A DNA stretch of 64,000 bases from SG8-38 sp041576815 (GCA_041576815.1 JBFGKE010000005.1:1-64000); one strand, 5' to 3'. Positions 45,891-54,490 are shown, numbered from the stretch's first letter. Translations and numbers: made by a program. The notes: a model not told the origin generated them from the sequence alone.

Positions 45891-47656
45891 CACGATCGTT
45901 CTCCCTCTGCTGAAAGCACCTCGGGGTGCAGTGAATAGCGCGTGCCCTTGCCACGACCGGTTCGACGCAGCCTCCCGTCGGCGACCAACGCGCGAAGCGA
46001 GCGAAGCGCAGTCGCGTCTGACACACGTAGATCCTGTGCGAGCTCCGCGGAGCTTGCGATGCGCCGGCGCCCGATGATCTCGAGAATGTGAGATTCGCGC
46101 TCGGAAACCTGGGGGATCGAGTCGCCTTCGGGATCGAGCTGGTCGGGTGAATGGATGTCGAGCTCGTCGCCCACTTCGACGAGCTCGATGCCTGGCGCGA
46201 GCTGGTACCCGCGCGCGGTCGTCACGACCCAGTCGGCACGCGGGGCAAGCGAAGCGCGAAGTCGGGCAATTGCCGTGTGAAGCGTCGGGTCGTGCCGCTC
46301 GGGCGAATAGTTGCGGAGACCCCACACCGATTCGATCAGGGTGGCATTGGTCTTCGCGCCCTTCGCTAGCTCGCGAAGCACCCGCATCGACGGCCCGGAC
46401 GGATGCTTGTGAGCGGAGACCATTCCGTGGTCTTCGGTCAACACCGAGAGCGCGGTCACGTAGATGCGGCACCCCGGCGCCAACCCGAGGCTTGGCGGCA
46501 CGAGGCCGAGCAGGTGCTCGTTCACCAAGTGGACCACCCGGGCCGTGGGTGTCATGGACCTCAGCGCCAGGAGCAGCTCGCCAAAGCGGTCTTCCGAGGG
46601 AAGCTGCTTTGATGCCGAAACGGGCCCGAGAAGGCGACGCGCCGTGGCCGCGCGCTCGATCGCGGTCTCGGCGGCTAGCGCATCGAGCTCTGCCGCGAAT
46701 CCTTCGCGATGCTTCTTCCAGAACGCAGCTTCGACGAAGTGCACCTCCGCGCGCAGCGACGCGTCCGGCTCGGCGAGTCGTCGTGCCTCTCCCACGTACG
46801 GTGCTGGCGCGGGCTCGCCCTGAGACAAGTGAAGCACGACGGCGCGCGCCAAGAGCGCACGAGCTCTGCCCCGACGGTCCTCGTCGGGCAATGCGATGCG
46901 GGCGGCTTCGCCGAGGGCCTCCTCTGCGGCCCGCTGGTTCCCGCGCAAGGCTTGCTGCCATGCGAGCTCCAAAAAGGCGTTCCGTCGCGCGAAGAAGCTG
47001 ACAATGGGCGAGTGCGCGAGCTCGAGGAGCCGCGAGAGCGTGCCGTCCGACCCCTCAATACGACAACGCACGCGATAGATGTGCTGGGCGACCTCTATGG
47101 TTTTCGCGTTCGCGACGAAGCCGAGATCGAGCGCCAAGCGCTCCGCTTGCTCCAGGAGGCGCAGACCCGACGAGATGCGGCCGGTTTGAATCAACGCGTG
47201 TCCTCGCAGATCCAGGGCCAAGAGTCGACCATAGGGGAAGCCCGCTTCGATCGCGGCAGACAAGGCGCGCCGCGCGAATCGCCGGCTACGATCCATGCGA
47301 CCCTCGAAGTAGCGCACGAGCCCAAAGCCCTGATAGGCGAAGAAGCGGCTTCGGGCGTCATCTGCTCGAATCGCCGAGAGGTTCCGCTTCGCCCAGCGCA
47401 TGGCCTTTTCGACCGATCCGGCGTGACACGCGCCAGCACACAGAAAGAAACGCACCGCGACCGCCTCCGCTTCGGGTCGGCTTTCCTTCCCGATCACCAG
47501 CCTCCCGATGATCTCCGCTTCGTCGAGCCTTCCAGAAAGCGCCAGTGCACCGACGACGAACGGGTTCAGCCGACCCGTGTGTAAATCAGCAGTCGAGCTG
47601 AGAATGCGTCCGTAGCTTCCCTCGTAGAAGAGATGCTCGAGCTCCGAGGTGCTCAT
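45890..47656 (-). CDS. TPR-like regulator with two C-terminal DNA-binding domains
   Basis: About 588 residues. Residues 1-380 form a helical repeat region (SELEHLFYEGSYGRIL, then Ala/Leu/Arg-rich pairs), like TPR or bacterial activation domains of signal-integrating regulators. A winged-helix domain of OmpR/PhoB type follows (LRELAKGAKTNATLIESVWG, HTAIARLRASLAP, VTTARGYQLA). A second, separate winged-helix lies at the extreme C-terminus (SERESHILEIIGRRR, SSAELAQDLRVSDATALRSL, DGRLRRTGRGKGTRYSL). The start is uncertain: I use ATG 47656 (MSTSELEH); ATGs at 47761 or 47803 would extend it and overlap the divergent gene. Two HTH modules in one chain are unusual. Confidence 0.7.
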   Translation of the reverse strand: MSTSELEHLFYEGSYGRILSSTADLHTGRLNPFVVGALALSGRLDEAEIIGRLVIGKESRPEAEAVAVRFFLCAGACHAGSVEKAMRWAKRNLSAIRADDARSRFFAYQGFGLVRYFEGRMDRSRRFARRALSAAIEAGFPYGRLLALDLRGHALIQTGRISSGLRLLEQAERLALDLGFVANAKTIEVAQHIYRVRCRIEGSDGTLSRLLELAHSPIVSFFARRNAFLELAWQQALRGNQRAAEEALGEAARIALPDEDRRGRARALLARAVVLHLSQGEPAPAPYVGEARRLAEPDASLRAEVHFVEAAFWKKHREGFAAELDALAAETAIERAATARRLLGPVSASKQLPSEDRFGELLLALRSMTPTARVVHLVNEHLLGLVPPSLGLAPGCRIYVTALSVLTEDHGMVSAHKHPSGPSMRVLRELAKGAKTNATLIESVWGLRNYSPERHDPTLHTAIARLRASLAPRADWVVTTARGYQLAPGIELVEVGDELDIHSPDQLDPEGDSIPQVSERESHILEIIGRRRIASSAELAQDLRVSDATALRSLRALVADGRLRRTGRGKGTRYSLHPEVLSAEGERS

Positions 47657-47789
47657 CGCTGCCGATGAGATACCGAACCCCCGCGTCGCGCAAGGGGCCG
47701 ATCGAATCCCGTCAGCGCCCGTTGGGAGAGTGACGAGAATGCGGCGGTAGAGTCGCTCCATCACTTCACGACACACCCGGAGGATCACG

Positions 47790-48278
47790 ATGAATTTCAA
47801 CATGATTGGGGCGATTTTCGCGGCTGGTTGTTTGCTGGCTTACGGTTGTGGCGATGCCGACTTGGGCGCGTCCGAGCTCGCCACCCGCGCGGCGGACGGC
47901 GCGAGCGGTACTGGCGGCCACGATGGCACCGGCGGCCATGATGGCACCGGCGGCACGGGCGGAAACGACCACGGGGACGGCGGCGCCAAGGAATGCGCGT
48001 CCGACCACGACTGCCCTCGGGGCGAAGAGTGCGAATTCGAACACGGCGGCTCGTTCTGCAAGCCCCACGGTGGCGATGACGACGACTGTAACCATCACGA
48101 CGACGACTGCGACGGCGACGATCACCACGACGACGACTGCGACGACGAAGACGATCGCGACGACTACGACGACTACGACGATGCCGACCGCGAGTGCGAC
48201 CGCGTCGACCATCGTGACGACGACGACTGCAACGGCTACGACGACGACCGAAGCGGAAGCAACAGCGGAAAGGGCTAG
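47790..48278 (+). CDS. Asp/His-rich lipoprotein
   Basis: A 162-residue protein of extreme composition. The signal MNFNMIGAIFAAGCLLAYGC carries a lipobox (Cys20). A Gly-rich repeat follows (GTGGHD twice, then GTGGTGGND), then a small Cys module CASDHDCPRGEECE...FC, and finally about 70 residues almost entirely Asp, His, Glu, Arg, Cys and Asn, with DDDC repeated at irregular spacing. The tail could bind divalent metals, but this is inference. The start has GGAGG. The Cys module resembles the short Cys-rich units common in myxobacterial secreted proteins. It is divergent from the two-headed regulator. Confidence 0.75.
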   Translation: MNFNMIGAIFAAGCLLAYGCGDADLGASELATRAADGASGTGGHDGTGGHDGTGGTGGNDHGDGGAKECASDHDCPRGEECEFEHGGSFCKPHGGDDDDCNHHDDDCDGDDHHDDDCDDEDDRDDYDDYDDADRECDRVDHRDDDDCNGYDDDRSGSNSGKG

Positions 48279-48309
48279 CGCACGACTACCCGAGAGCCCG
48301 TTTTCGCGC

Positions 48310-48356
48310 CTGCCGCGCGGCTCTGCGACACTTTGCCGCATCGAGCCGCGCGGCAG
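48310..48356. terminator. Strong GC hairpin between convergent genes
   Basis: A perfect 14-bp inverted repeat (48310-48323 with 48343-48356, arm CTGCCGCGCGGCTC) with an inner TGCG/CGCA pairing in its loop. It lies between the Asp/His-rich lipoprotein stop (48278) and the convergent hydrolase stop (48364). No T-run follows on either side, so it would be a non-canonical terminator or RNA-stabilising hairpin. Confidence 0.6.
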
Positions 48357-48363
48357 ACCGCGG

Positions 48364-50148
48364 TTACTTCCGCCAGAATCTCAGGTCTTCGAGCTCGCCG
48401 ACCACTTCTGGCCGGAGCCGATCGAGGGCCTCGGCGTTGTCATTGAGAATCCCGTCGAAGAAGTTGAGCGCGAGGTAATTGATCAAGTCGTGCGCGTGCT
48501 TCCAAGGGAGGTGCCGCGGCATGCAGCCTTCGTTGGCGCCGCCCACCAAATCCAGCACGTCAGGCTGCAGCTCGCACAAGTCGGTGAAGGTGTTGTGACC
48601 CCCGTCGAGTACCTCGGCCAAGCCCACGAACTCCGCGCCGATGGGAAGCCCGTTGAACGCACGCATCGCATCGACGAAAAACGGATCGGTCATGTCGAGC
48701 TCGCTGCCGATGATCAGCGTGGGAACGGTCACGGTCTGAAAGTAGCTATCGCCAAGCGTCACCGCATCGACCCGGCGCATGGTGCGCGGCGCCATCGGCA
48801 AAATCGCTTTGATGCGCGGATCGGTGAACGTGCCGAGCGTCACCGTCGTTTCGTCCAGGCTCGAGCCCCGAACTTCGCCGCCGGTCAGGATGAAGGCTTC
48901 GTATCCACCATAGGAATGACCGGACATGCCGATGCGATCCGCATCGATGGACGCCGCGAAGGATGCGCCTGGATCCGTGGCCTCGTCGAGGATCTCGTCC
49001 ATCAAGTATTTCATGTCGAACGCTCGGTTGACCGCGGTGGACTTGTCGACGATGTCGGCGAAGTCGTCGGGAATCGTGTTGCCGTGGTGATCGGGGCTGA
49101 CGACGATGAACCCATGGCTCGCGAGGTGCGCCACGTGAAAGAACGACTGGAACCGAATGCCCCCAAATCCGTGGGAAAACAAGACCAACGGGTACACGCC
49201 GTCGGCGACGTCGACATCCCGGTAGGCCGGCGCTGGAAGAATCTCGATGCCGAGCACGGAAACGATTTCGCGCGGGACTCCAGCGACTTCCTCGGCGGTG
49301 GAGGGATAGTAGACGTCGAAGGTCACCGGCCGGGGTCCGTCTCCGGGAACGTTGAGGCGTGACTCGTCGACTGCCTCGAACGTGCGAATGCCGATGGGAA
49401 ACGGGCCGAACTCGGCGGTCGGCCCGATGTCGTTGGGCGGATATGCAAAGATCGCGAGGTTGCGCGCGCGATTGATCGCGGTGTCGACCAGGCTTTTCAC
49501 TCGCTCTTGCAGCGATACCCCGAAGGATGCGAGGCGAAGCTCGTCGAACGCAGCCCCACATGAACCCACAATCGCACGTTGCGCCGCTTCCCCGGCGCGG
49601 ACGACGGCCGCGTCGCGCGCGGACCGATCGCATGCGTTGCGATCGAAGTCGGTCACGGAGCAGCCGGGGCCCACGGCCTGTACGACGGCGCTGCGCAGCA
49701 TGTCGAGCTCGGCGGCGACCGTCGCCTGGCATTCGCGCCCATCTTCGTTGGCCGGCGGGTCCTCGGAGAAGGCGAGGTCCGAGAGCTCGTCACCAAAGCG
49801 AGCGCACATCCCGATCGACTTGTTGGCGAGGTCCTCGGCCCCGCCAAAGTAGCCGACGGTAAACGCCTGGTCGTCGGTGCAGGTCTCGAGGTTGGCCTGT
49901 CGGCTCGCGCCGAGCGACGCATCGAGCGCACCGCCCGGGCTTCGTGCGTCCGTTTCGCACGCTCCGTCGGCCTGCAGACGGCATGCCGCGACGATCGACA
50001 CGTATTCGTCGACGCAGCGCTCGGTCAGCGAGCCCGAATCGATCAGACATTGGGTGAGCTCGCCCTTGGCAAATCCACCCTCCCCGTCGCTATCGCCGCT
50101 GCTGCTGCACGCGGCGAGAGCAAGGCCCAACACCAACCACCGACGCAT
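48364..50148 (-). CDS. Lipoprotein alpha/beta hydrolase with Cys-rich N-terminal domain
   Basis: A 594-residue predicted lipoprotein (lipobox LAAC, Cys14). Residues about 20-230 hold ten further Cys residues spaced through a helical region, which I do not recognise. Residues about 240-594 form an alpha/beta hydrolase of the PAF-acetylhydrolase/dienelactone hydrolase type: YPLVLFSHGFGG (oxyanion region), nucleophile Ser412 in GMSGHSYGGYEAF, TLIIGSELD and DGGHNTFTDLC with the catalytic His. It is expected in the periplasm or at the cell surface. The Cys-rich domain in front of this hydrolase is unusual. Confidence 0.8.
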   Translation of the reverse strand: MRRWLVLGLALAACSSSGDSDGEGGFAKGELTQCLIDSGSLTERCVDEYVSIVAACRLQADGACETDARSPGGALDASLGASRQANLETCTDDQAFTVGYFGGAEDLANKSIGMCARFGDELSDLAFSEDPPANEDGRECQATVAAELDMLRSAVVQAVGPGCSVTDFDRNACDRSARDAAVVRAGEAAQRAIVGSCGAAFDELRLASFGVSLQERVKSLVDTAINRARNLAIFAYPPNDIGPTAEFGPFPIGIRTFEAVDESRLNVPGDGPRPVTFDVYYPSTAEEVAGVPREIVSVLGIEILPAPAYRDVDVADGVYPLVLFSHGFGGIRFQSFFHVAHLASHGFIVVSPDHHGNTIPDDFADIVDKSTAVNRAFDMKYLMDEILDEATDPGASFAASIDADRIGMSGHSYGGYEAFILTGGEVRGSSLDETTVTLGTFTDPRIKAILPMAPRTMRRVDAVTLGDSYFQTVTVPTLIIGSELDMTDPFFVDAMRAFNGLPIGAEFVGLAEVLDGGHNTFTDLCELQPDVLDLVGGANEGCMPRHLPWKHAHDLINYLALNFFDGILNDNAEALDRLRPEVVGELEDLRFWRK

Positions 50149-50212
50149 GGGGCACCCTACATCGAAGACGCCTCGGGCTTCAAGCGATGCGGTCTCTCGT
50201 TCGCAGACGGGG

Positions 50213-50797
50213 TTACTCGGGGAACGTGACGATCAACAGACGAATGTCGACCTCGTCTTCGAGGCTGATCTTCGCGGCGATGCTATCGGTGCCGATACCG
50301 AAATCGTTACGGTCGATCGTGAGCGTCCCCTTGTACGTCCGCGTATCGACGCCGGCGCCGTTCTTGCCGTTGGCGACCTTGAAGGGGATCGTCACGGGCT
50401 TCGTCGTGCCATGCATCGTGAGCTTGCCTTTGACGATCAGCTGATTGCCCTTCTTCCGTACGTTGGTCGATTCGAACGTGATGGTGGGGTACTTCTCGAC
50501 GTCGAAGAAGTCGGAGCTTCTGAGATGATTGTCGCGCTTCGTGTTCTGGGTATTGATCGAAGCCGCGTCGATGCTCGCTTTGACCTTGACCGTGGCCGGC
50601 TTGTCCGGGTCGCCTTCGATCTGGACGTCATACTTGTCGAATGCTCCGTCGACGTCGAAGATGATCGTCGACGCCGTGAAGTCGACTTTGCTGTGGACCG
50701 TGTCCAGCTTGAGCGGGGCGTAGTCCGCAAGCGCCGCCGACCCCGCAAACACGAAACCAAGCGCCAAAACCAGCGCACAACGAGCTACATCCTTCAT
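50213..50797 (-). CDS. YceI family periplasmic protein
   Basis: A 194-residue exported lipocalin-like protein. The signal peptide MKDVARCALVLALGFVFAG...ALA is followed by the YceI barrel: LDTVHSKVDFTA, HLRSSDFFDVEKYPTITFES, KGKLTMHGTTKPVTIPF and DFGIG. Members bind polyisoprenoids in a hydrophobic pocket. I chose the ATG at 50797 because TAGGAGA lies upstream; a start at 50818 would add seven residues. It is the likely last gene of the ECF-sigma operon strand, 51 bp after the AhpD-like gene. Confidence 0.9.
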   Translation of the reverse strand: MKDVARCALVLALGFVFAGSAALADYAPLKLDTVHSKVDFTASTIIFDVDGAFDKYDVQIEGDPDKPATVKVKASIDAASINTQNTKRDNHLRSSDFFDVEKYPTITFESTNVRKKGNQLIVKGKLTMHGTTKPVTIPFKVANGKNGAGVDTRTYKGTLTIDRNDFGIGTDSIAAKISLEDEVDIRLLIVTFPE

Positions 50798-50848
50798 GAA
50801 ACGTCTCCTATCCGTCATGCCACCCCCTATGCCCGAGGGCGCGGCACG

Positions 50849-51487
50849 TTACGCGCGGGGCTTCGCATGGCTGTCCCACTCCCGCGCTTGGCGCCAGACT
50901 GAAAAAGGTGATTTTCGTTGGCGTACGGCGGCGACCAGCGTGCCGAGCCATGCGCCCGGCAAGAACAAGACATTGATGATCAGCTCGTCGGCGAGCCGGC
51001 TGTCGGGATTTGGCTGGCCTCGTCGTCGATCCGAAAGCGCGTTCAGTGTATTGGCGATGCGGTTGGCCGCCGTCATGACCCGAGCGACGTTTTCCACGTC
51101 TCGCACCGTCTGAGCCCCAAGGGCTTCCTGCAGGGCGTCCTGCTCTTCAGCAGACGAGATGTCGGCGAAGTCGGCTTTCGTTCGCTCGCGCGCATAGGCA
51201 ATGGCCAGCCACGTCCGGCGATCGAAGGCGCGTTCGTCCATGCTTTCGAGGGCGGCGAGCTCGGCGTCCGTGACCCCCGACGCGAGCGCCATCCGTGTAT
51301 GCGCGTGCTCGCACATTCGGCACGCGTTCACCTGCGCCACGGCGACGATCACCTTTTCCCTGAGGGCACGCGGCAGTCGACCGCCGACCCAGATCGCCCA
51401 GAGAGAAGGCACGCGGAACGCGAGGCGTTTCAAATCGCGAAAAAGCTCGGACACGGTGTAAGTCCGCGGCGTGGAACCCCTCGACAT
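50849..51487 (-). CDS. Carboxymuconolactone decarboxylase/AhpD-like protein
   Basis: A 212-residue all-helical protein of the CMD/AhpD fold. The redox motif is Cys56-Arg-Met-Cys59 with His63 in CRMCEHAH, the CxxC-x3-H arrangement of alkylhydroperoxidase AhpD. KVIVAVAQVNA before it is typical. The C-terminal part (LADELIINVLFLPGAWLGTLVA) is hydrophobic and could be a membrane segment, which is unusual for AhpD. I use ATG 51487. It follows the DUF6279-like gene by two bases. Confidence 0.82.
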   Translation of the reverse strand: MSRGSTPRTYTVSELFRDLKRLAFRVPSLWAIWVGGRLPRALREKVIVAVAQVNACRMCEHAHTRMALASGVTDAELAALESMDERAFDRRTWLAIAYARERTKADFADISSAEEQDALQEALGAQTVRDVENVARVMTAANRIANTLNALSDRRRGQPNPDSRLADELIINVLFLPGAWLGTLVAAVRQRKSPFSVWRQAREWDSHAKPRA

Positions 51488-51489
51488 CG

Positions 51490-52356
51490 TCAACCTCGTC
51501 CAGTCCCCATGAGCTTTTCAACCATGCCGTGCATCTCGTGGAGGCGTTCGCTCATGTGGTCCCGCTGCTCGGCGTCGAGCAGATCGTACACGAAGAAGAG
51601 CGTCTTGCGTCCGTCCGCACGCCGCTCCTCGGCCGAACGGGTGCCCGGCCCCCAGTCTTCGCGCTGTTTCCAGGCGTCCCACAGCAGCTCCCGGATCGCA
51701 GGCGCGCCCGGATGCTTGCGAAGCTCGTCGGCGATGTAGGCCAAGCGCTTCTCGTCCGCCTCGAGCCGATCGGCTGCCTCGTCGGGCATGGCGGCGACGT
51801 ATGCACGAATCGCATCTTCTTGTTTGTCGCTGAGCGAGCCCGTCCACTTCTCGATGGCCTCGACGAATTTTTCCTGACGGCTTTCGAGCCGTTCGTCGGG
51901 AGGGGCGTTGAGCTCTTCTCGCGTTTCTTGAAGACGTTCATCGAGCTCTCGCTCCGCGTGGTCGATTTGATCGTCACGAAGCGTGGCGAGGATCGGTGCC
52001 GCCTCGTCAATGATCCAGGCCACGGCCTTGTCGAGCATGATGTCGACCTGCCGCTCGATGATGCGCATGTTCTGCTCCTCGAGACCCTTCGAGAGGGCGC
52101 GATCGACGGTGGCGACCAGCAGGTCCAGGCGCTTGCCCAAGACCTCGGGCGCATCGGCAATCGCGCGGTCGACGGCGGCACGGGTCGCGGCTTTTTGGGC
52201 TTCGTCCAGATCGAAGACGCCCGCGATCTTGTTGGTCGCCCATCGAGCGCCGAGGTTCTGGAGGACTCCGGTGCAGCCACCTACCAGCAGGACGACGACG
52301 GCGAGCGCTGCAAGCCGTCCCGAGCTTCGAGCGCGCGGTCGACTAGCGGTTGCCAT
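51490..52356 (-). CDS. DUF6279-like lipoprotein
   Basis: A 288-residue lipoprotein: the signal ends in lipobox LVGGC (Cys28), then a highly charged, fully helical protein (ERELDERLQETREELN, RLEADEKRLAYIADELRKH). NLGARWATNKIAGVFDLDEAQK near the N-terminus fits DUF6279-type envelope lipoproteins of unknown role. I chose the ATG at 52356, which overlaps the upstream gene by 14 bases. It is part of the ECF-sigma operon. Confidence 0.78.
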   Translation of the reverse strand: MATASRPRARSSGRLAALAVVVLLVGGCTGVLQNLGARWATNKIAGVFDLDEAQKAATRAAVDRAIADAPEVLGKRLDLLVATVDRALSKGLEEQNMRIIERQVDIMLDKAVAWIIDEAAPILATLRDDQIDHAERELDERLQETREELNAPPDERLESRQEKFVEAIEKWTGSLSDKQEDAIRAYVAAMPDEAADRLEADEKRLAYIADELRKHPGAPAIRELLWDAWKQREDWGPGTRSAEERRADGRKTLFFVYDLLDAEQRDHMSERLHEMHGMVEKLMGTGRG

Positions 52357-52942
52357 AGTCGTCGTGGCCCCACGCGGCACCGATACCAAGGCCGACCATC
52401 GGTCCGCTGATGCCGATGCCGTCGAGCGTCACCGGCACGATCACGTGACCTGCGCGCGCATCGAGCCCGACCCAAAACTGCTTGCGAAGCCGCCAGTAGA
52501 GCAGCGCGCGGAGATAGCCGCTGAGAACGAAGTCGTCGCGACTGCTCACCCGAGCCCACCCGAGGTCGAACATCGCACCTGCACCAAACCAGCGGTCCTC
52601 GTTGCCCGCACCCCAGAGCGCGCCGATCGCGCCGCCCGCCGTCCGCATCTTGGTGTCGGCGCCGTCGCCGTTCTTGCGGCTGCCGAATCGGGCGAAGAGC
52701 TCACCCGCAAGATGGACGCACTTGTCGGTCGGCCGCCAGAGCGAACCCAAGGCGAAGCCGATCAACGCCGCGTCGGCGTTGGGATAGATCCGAGCACTCG
52801 ACATCACATCCGAGAAGAGACGCGGCGCTTCCTTGCGCTCGCAATCGCTTTGAGCGGCGACGGGGTGGCATGCGCCGAGCGCAGCCAGCACGGCGATGCA
52901 CGTGGCGGCTCGACGGAAGCGGGTGAGGCAGTGCGCATTCAT
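52343..52942 (-). CDS. Small exported beta-barrel-like protein, unknown function
   Basis: A 199-residue exported protein with signal MNAHCLTRFRRAATCIAVLAALGAC and cleavage near HPVAAQ. The mature region has repeated Gly/aromatic strands (IGFALGSLW, AGGAIGALWGAGN, FGAGAMFDLGWARV, FVLSGYLRALLYWRL, PMVGLGIGAAWG), suggesting a small outer-membrane barrel or glycine-zipper protein. No family is recognised. The ATG overlaps the TVP38-like gene stop (ATGA). Confidence 0.7.
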   Translation of the reverse strand: MNAHCLTRFRRAATCIAVLAALGACHPVAAQSDCERKEAPRLFSDVMSSARIYPNADAALIGFALGSLWRPTDKCVHLAGELFARFGSRKNGDGADTKMRTAGGAIGALWGAGNEDRWFGAGAMFDLGWARVSSRDDFVLSGYLRALLYWRLRKQFWVGLDARAGHVIVPVTLDGIGISGPMVGLGIGAAWGHDDYGNR

Positions 52943-53622
52943 GGCGTTTTCTCCTCGAAGCATAGCGCCCCTTGCCATCGACGGGCGAGCCACAGCGCGG
53001 CTCCAAAGAGCACCATGATTGTTAGGACGATCGCGGGCCAAAACTGATTCCATGGCCAACTCGAGATCGGGTGAGCCAGCAGCCACGTGTTGAACTGGAC
53101 ACCAACGACCGTTGCAAGCGCCGTAAACGGCAGGACTCCGAGCACGGTCCCCGCAAGAAACGGCTGCGCTGCCACGCGCGATACGCCGAGACCGAATTGA
53201 AGCGTGGGCGCGGTGTAGAAGAGCAGCCGAAGCAACAGCACCGTCGCAAACCCTCGCGAAACGAGTCGATCATCGAGCCGACGGATTGCTTTCGGCAGCC
53301 TTTTCTGCACCCATTCGTGCGCGATGAAACGCGCAAACCCAAAGGCGAGCACGCAAGCGCCGACGGTGCCCGCCATGCTGAGCATGAACGCGGTCGCCGG
53401 CTCCCACACGAGCGGCGCGCTCAATAGAAAAAAGATGCTCCGGAAGCCGAGCGGCTGCAGACACGAATACGCAGCGATGAAGAGGAGTCCGCCATATGCC
53501 CCGGCCTGCTGAAACCAATGCCGCAGTCGGTTGGGGTCGAACGACTGGTAGGCACCGCTCAAGTAGAGCCACGCGACGAGGCCGGCGACGAAGAACAGGA
53601 CGGCGACGCGGGCACGTATCAC
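52939..53622 (-). CDS. TVP38/TMEM64 family membrane protein (VTT domain)
   Basis: A 227-residue inner-membrane protein. Hydrophobic segments are at about 5-22, 42-60, 67-95, 125-145, 160-180 and 195-212. GFARFIAHEWVQKRLPKAIRRLD and the FGLGVSRV segment are DedA/VTT-family features. The family is linked to lipid scrambling or envelope integrity. The start is a GTG overlapping the anti-sigma gene stop (GTGA), so it is tightly coupled to the ECF regulator. Confidence 0.87.
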   Translation of the reverse strand: MIRARVAVLFFVAGLVAWLYLSGAYQSFDPNRLRHWFQQAGAYGGLLFIAAYSCLQPLGFRSIFFLLSAPLVWEPATAFMLSMAGTVGACVLAFGFARFIAHEWVQKRLPKAIRRLDDRLVSRGFATVLLLRLLFYTAPTLQFGLGVSRVAAQPFLAGTVLGVLPFTALATVVGVQFNTWLLAHPISSWPWNQFWPAIVLTIMVLFGAALWLARRWQGALCFEEKTP

Positions 53623-53879
53623 TCAGTGCGCTCCCTCCGGACTCGTTTGAGCAGCCGCGTCATCACCTCGAGCTGCACCTCCGGGCTCTTCTCGGACTCC
53701 CGCCGGAGTGCCACGACCATCGCGCCGAAGTTGCGTCCAAACCGATCGCAGTCCGGGCAGCCGAGCAAGTGCTCCTCGATCTTACTCGCGACGGCTGGCT
53801 CGAGCTCACCATCGACGAAGTCGCTCAAGACCGCGAGCACCTCCGAGCAGCGCATACCGGCCACGGTTCGCTCCTTCAT
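53619..53879 (-). CDS. Zinc-finger anti-sigma factor (ZAS)
   Basis: An 86-residue protein with the ZAS motif His37-x3-Cys41-x2-Cys44 in EEHLLGCPDC and an N-terminal Cys11. FVDGELEPAVASKIEEHL is typical of zf-HC2 anti-sigma factors. There is no membrane segment, so it is a soluble, redox- or metal-sensing type. The ATG overlaps the sigma-factor stop (ATGA). It would hold the adjacent ECF sigma factor inactive. Confidence 0.9.
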   Translation of the reverse strand: MKERTVAGMRCSEVLAVLSDFVDGELEPAVASKIEEHLLGCPDCDRFGRNFGAMVVALRRESEKSPEVQLEVMTRLLKRVRRERTE

Positions 53880-54490
53880 GGCTCGCCTCCTTCTAGTTTT
53901 TCCGAAACATCCGCTAACGCACTCGCACGAAGAGCAGCCGCGAGACGTAGCCGGGCCCGGTGAAGGCGGCTCTTCAACGCCCTTTGTCCAACCCCGAGGA
54001 CCTCCGCCGCTTCAGCTCCACTCAAACCCTCGATGTCACGGAGGACCAGAACCTCCCGATCGGCGGCCCCCAGCGACGCGAGCGCGCTCGAAAGAAGATC
54101 TCGGCGTTCGGCCGCGATCGCGAGCGCCTCGGGATCTTCGCTCCCCCAGCCCGCGTCGAGCCCGAGCTGCATCGTCGGCTCCTCCATCGGTTCTTCGCGG
54201 CTCTGCTTCTTGCACACGCGATACGCTGCACGACGGGTGATCGTGAGAAGCCAGGCGCGAAACGACGCCTCCCCGCGGAAGCTCGCCGCGTTCCGAAACG
54301 CCGAGAGAAAGGCCTGCTGCGCGGCGTCTTCAGCACTCGCCGCATCACCGGTCACAATCGTCGCAAGCCGAAGGACCGCAGCCGCGTGACGCGTCACCAG
54401 ACGCTCAAACGCGCTGCGATCCCCAGCCGCGGCCGAGGCGATCAGGTCCCCGTCCGGCGTGGCGTCGTCGTGCGCTTGTCGATCGAGCAT
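53876..54490 (-). CDS. ECF-type RNA polymerase sigma factor
   Basis: A 204-residue group 4 sigma factor. Region 2 includes AFERLVTRHAAAVLRLA, AEDAAQQAFLSAFRN and FRGEASFRAWLLTITRRAAY. Region 4 includes ALASLGAADREVLVLRDIEGLSGAEAAEVLG and VGQRALKSRLHRARLRL. I chose the ATG at 54490 (MLDRQAHDD); an earlier in-frame start at 54592 would add 34 residues overlapping the DUF2892 gene. It overlaps both neighbours and presumably autoregulates this operon. Confidence 0.9.
   Translation of the reverse strand: MLDRQAHDDATPDGDLIASAAAGDRSAFERLVTRHAAAVLRLATIVTGDAASAEDAAQQAFLSAFRNAASFRGEASFRAWLLTITRRAAYRVCKKQSREEPMEEPTMQLGLDAGWGSEDPEALAIAAERRDLLSSALASLGAADREVLVLRDIEGLSGAEAAEVLGVGQRALKSRLHRARLRLAAALRASALADVSEKLEGGEP

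Noticed and set aside
45312..46961. Long minus frame joining the small lipoprotein to upstream Arg-rich sequence
   Set aside because: The upstream part is out of frame with the regulator gene that occupies the same DNA; the lipoprotein has its own ATG and signal.
48070..48250. GAC-rich repetitive DNA as a possible CRISPR or satellite array
   Set aside because: Units are irregular 3- to 9-base codon repeats that keep a reading frame; no spacers or fixed repeat length.
47766..48341. Minus-strand frame encoding a poly-Val/Ala hydrophobic protein
   Set aside because: It is the antisense of GAC/GAT repeats in the Asp/His-rich lipoprotein; the plus-strand gene has a signal peptide, lipobox and RBS.
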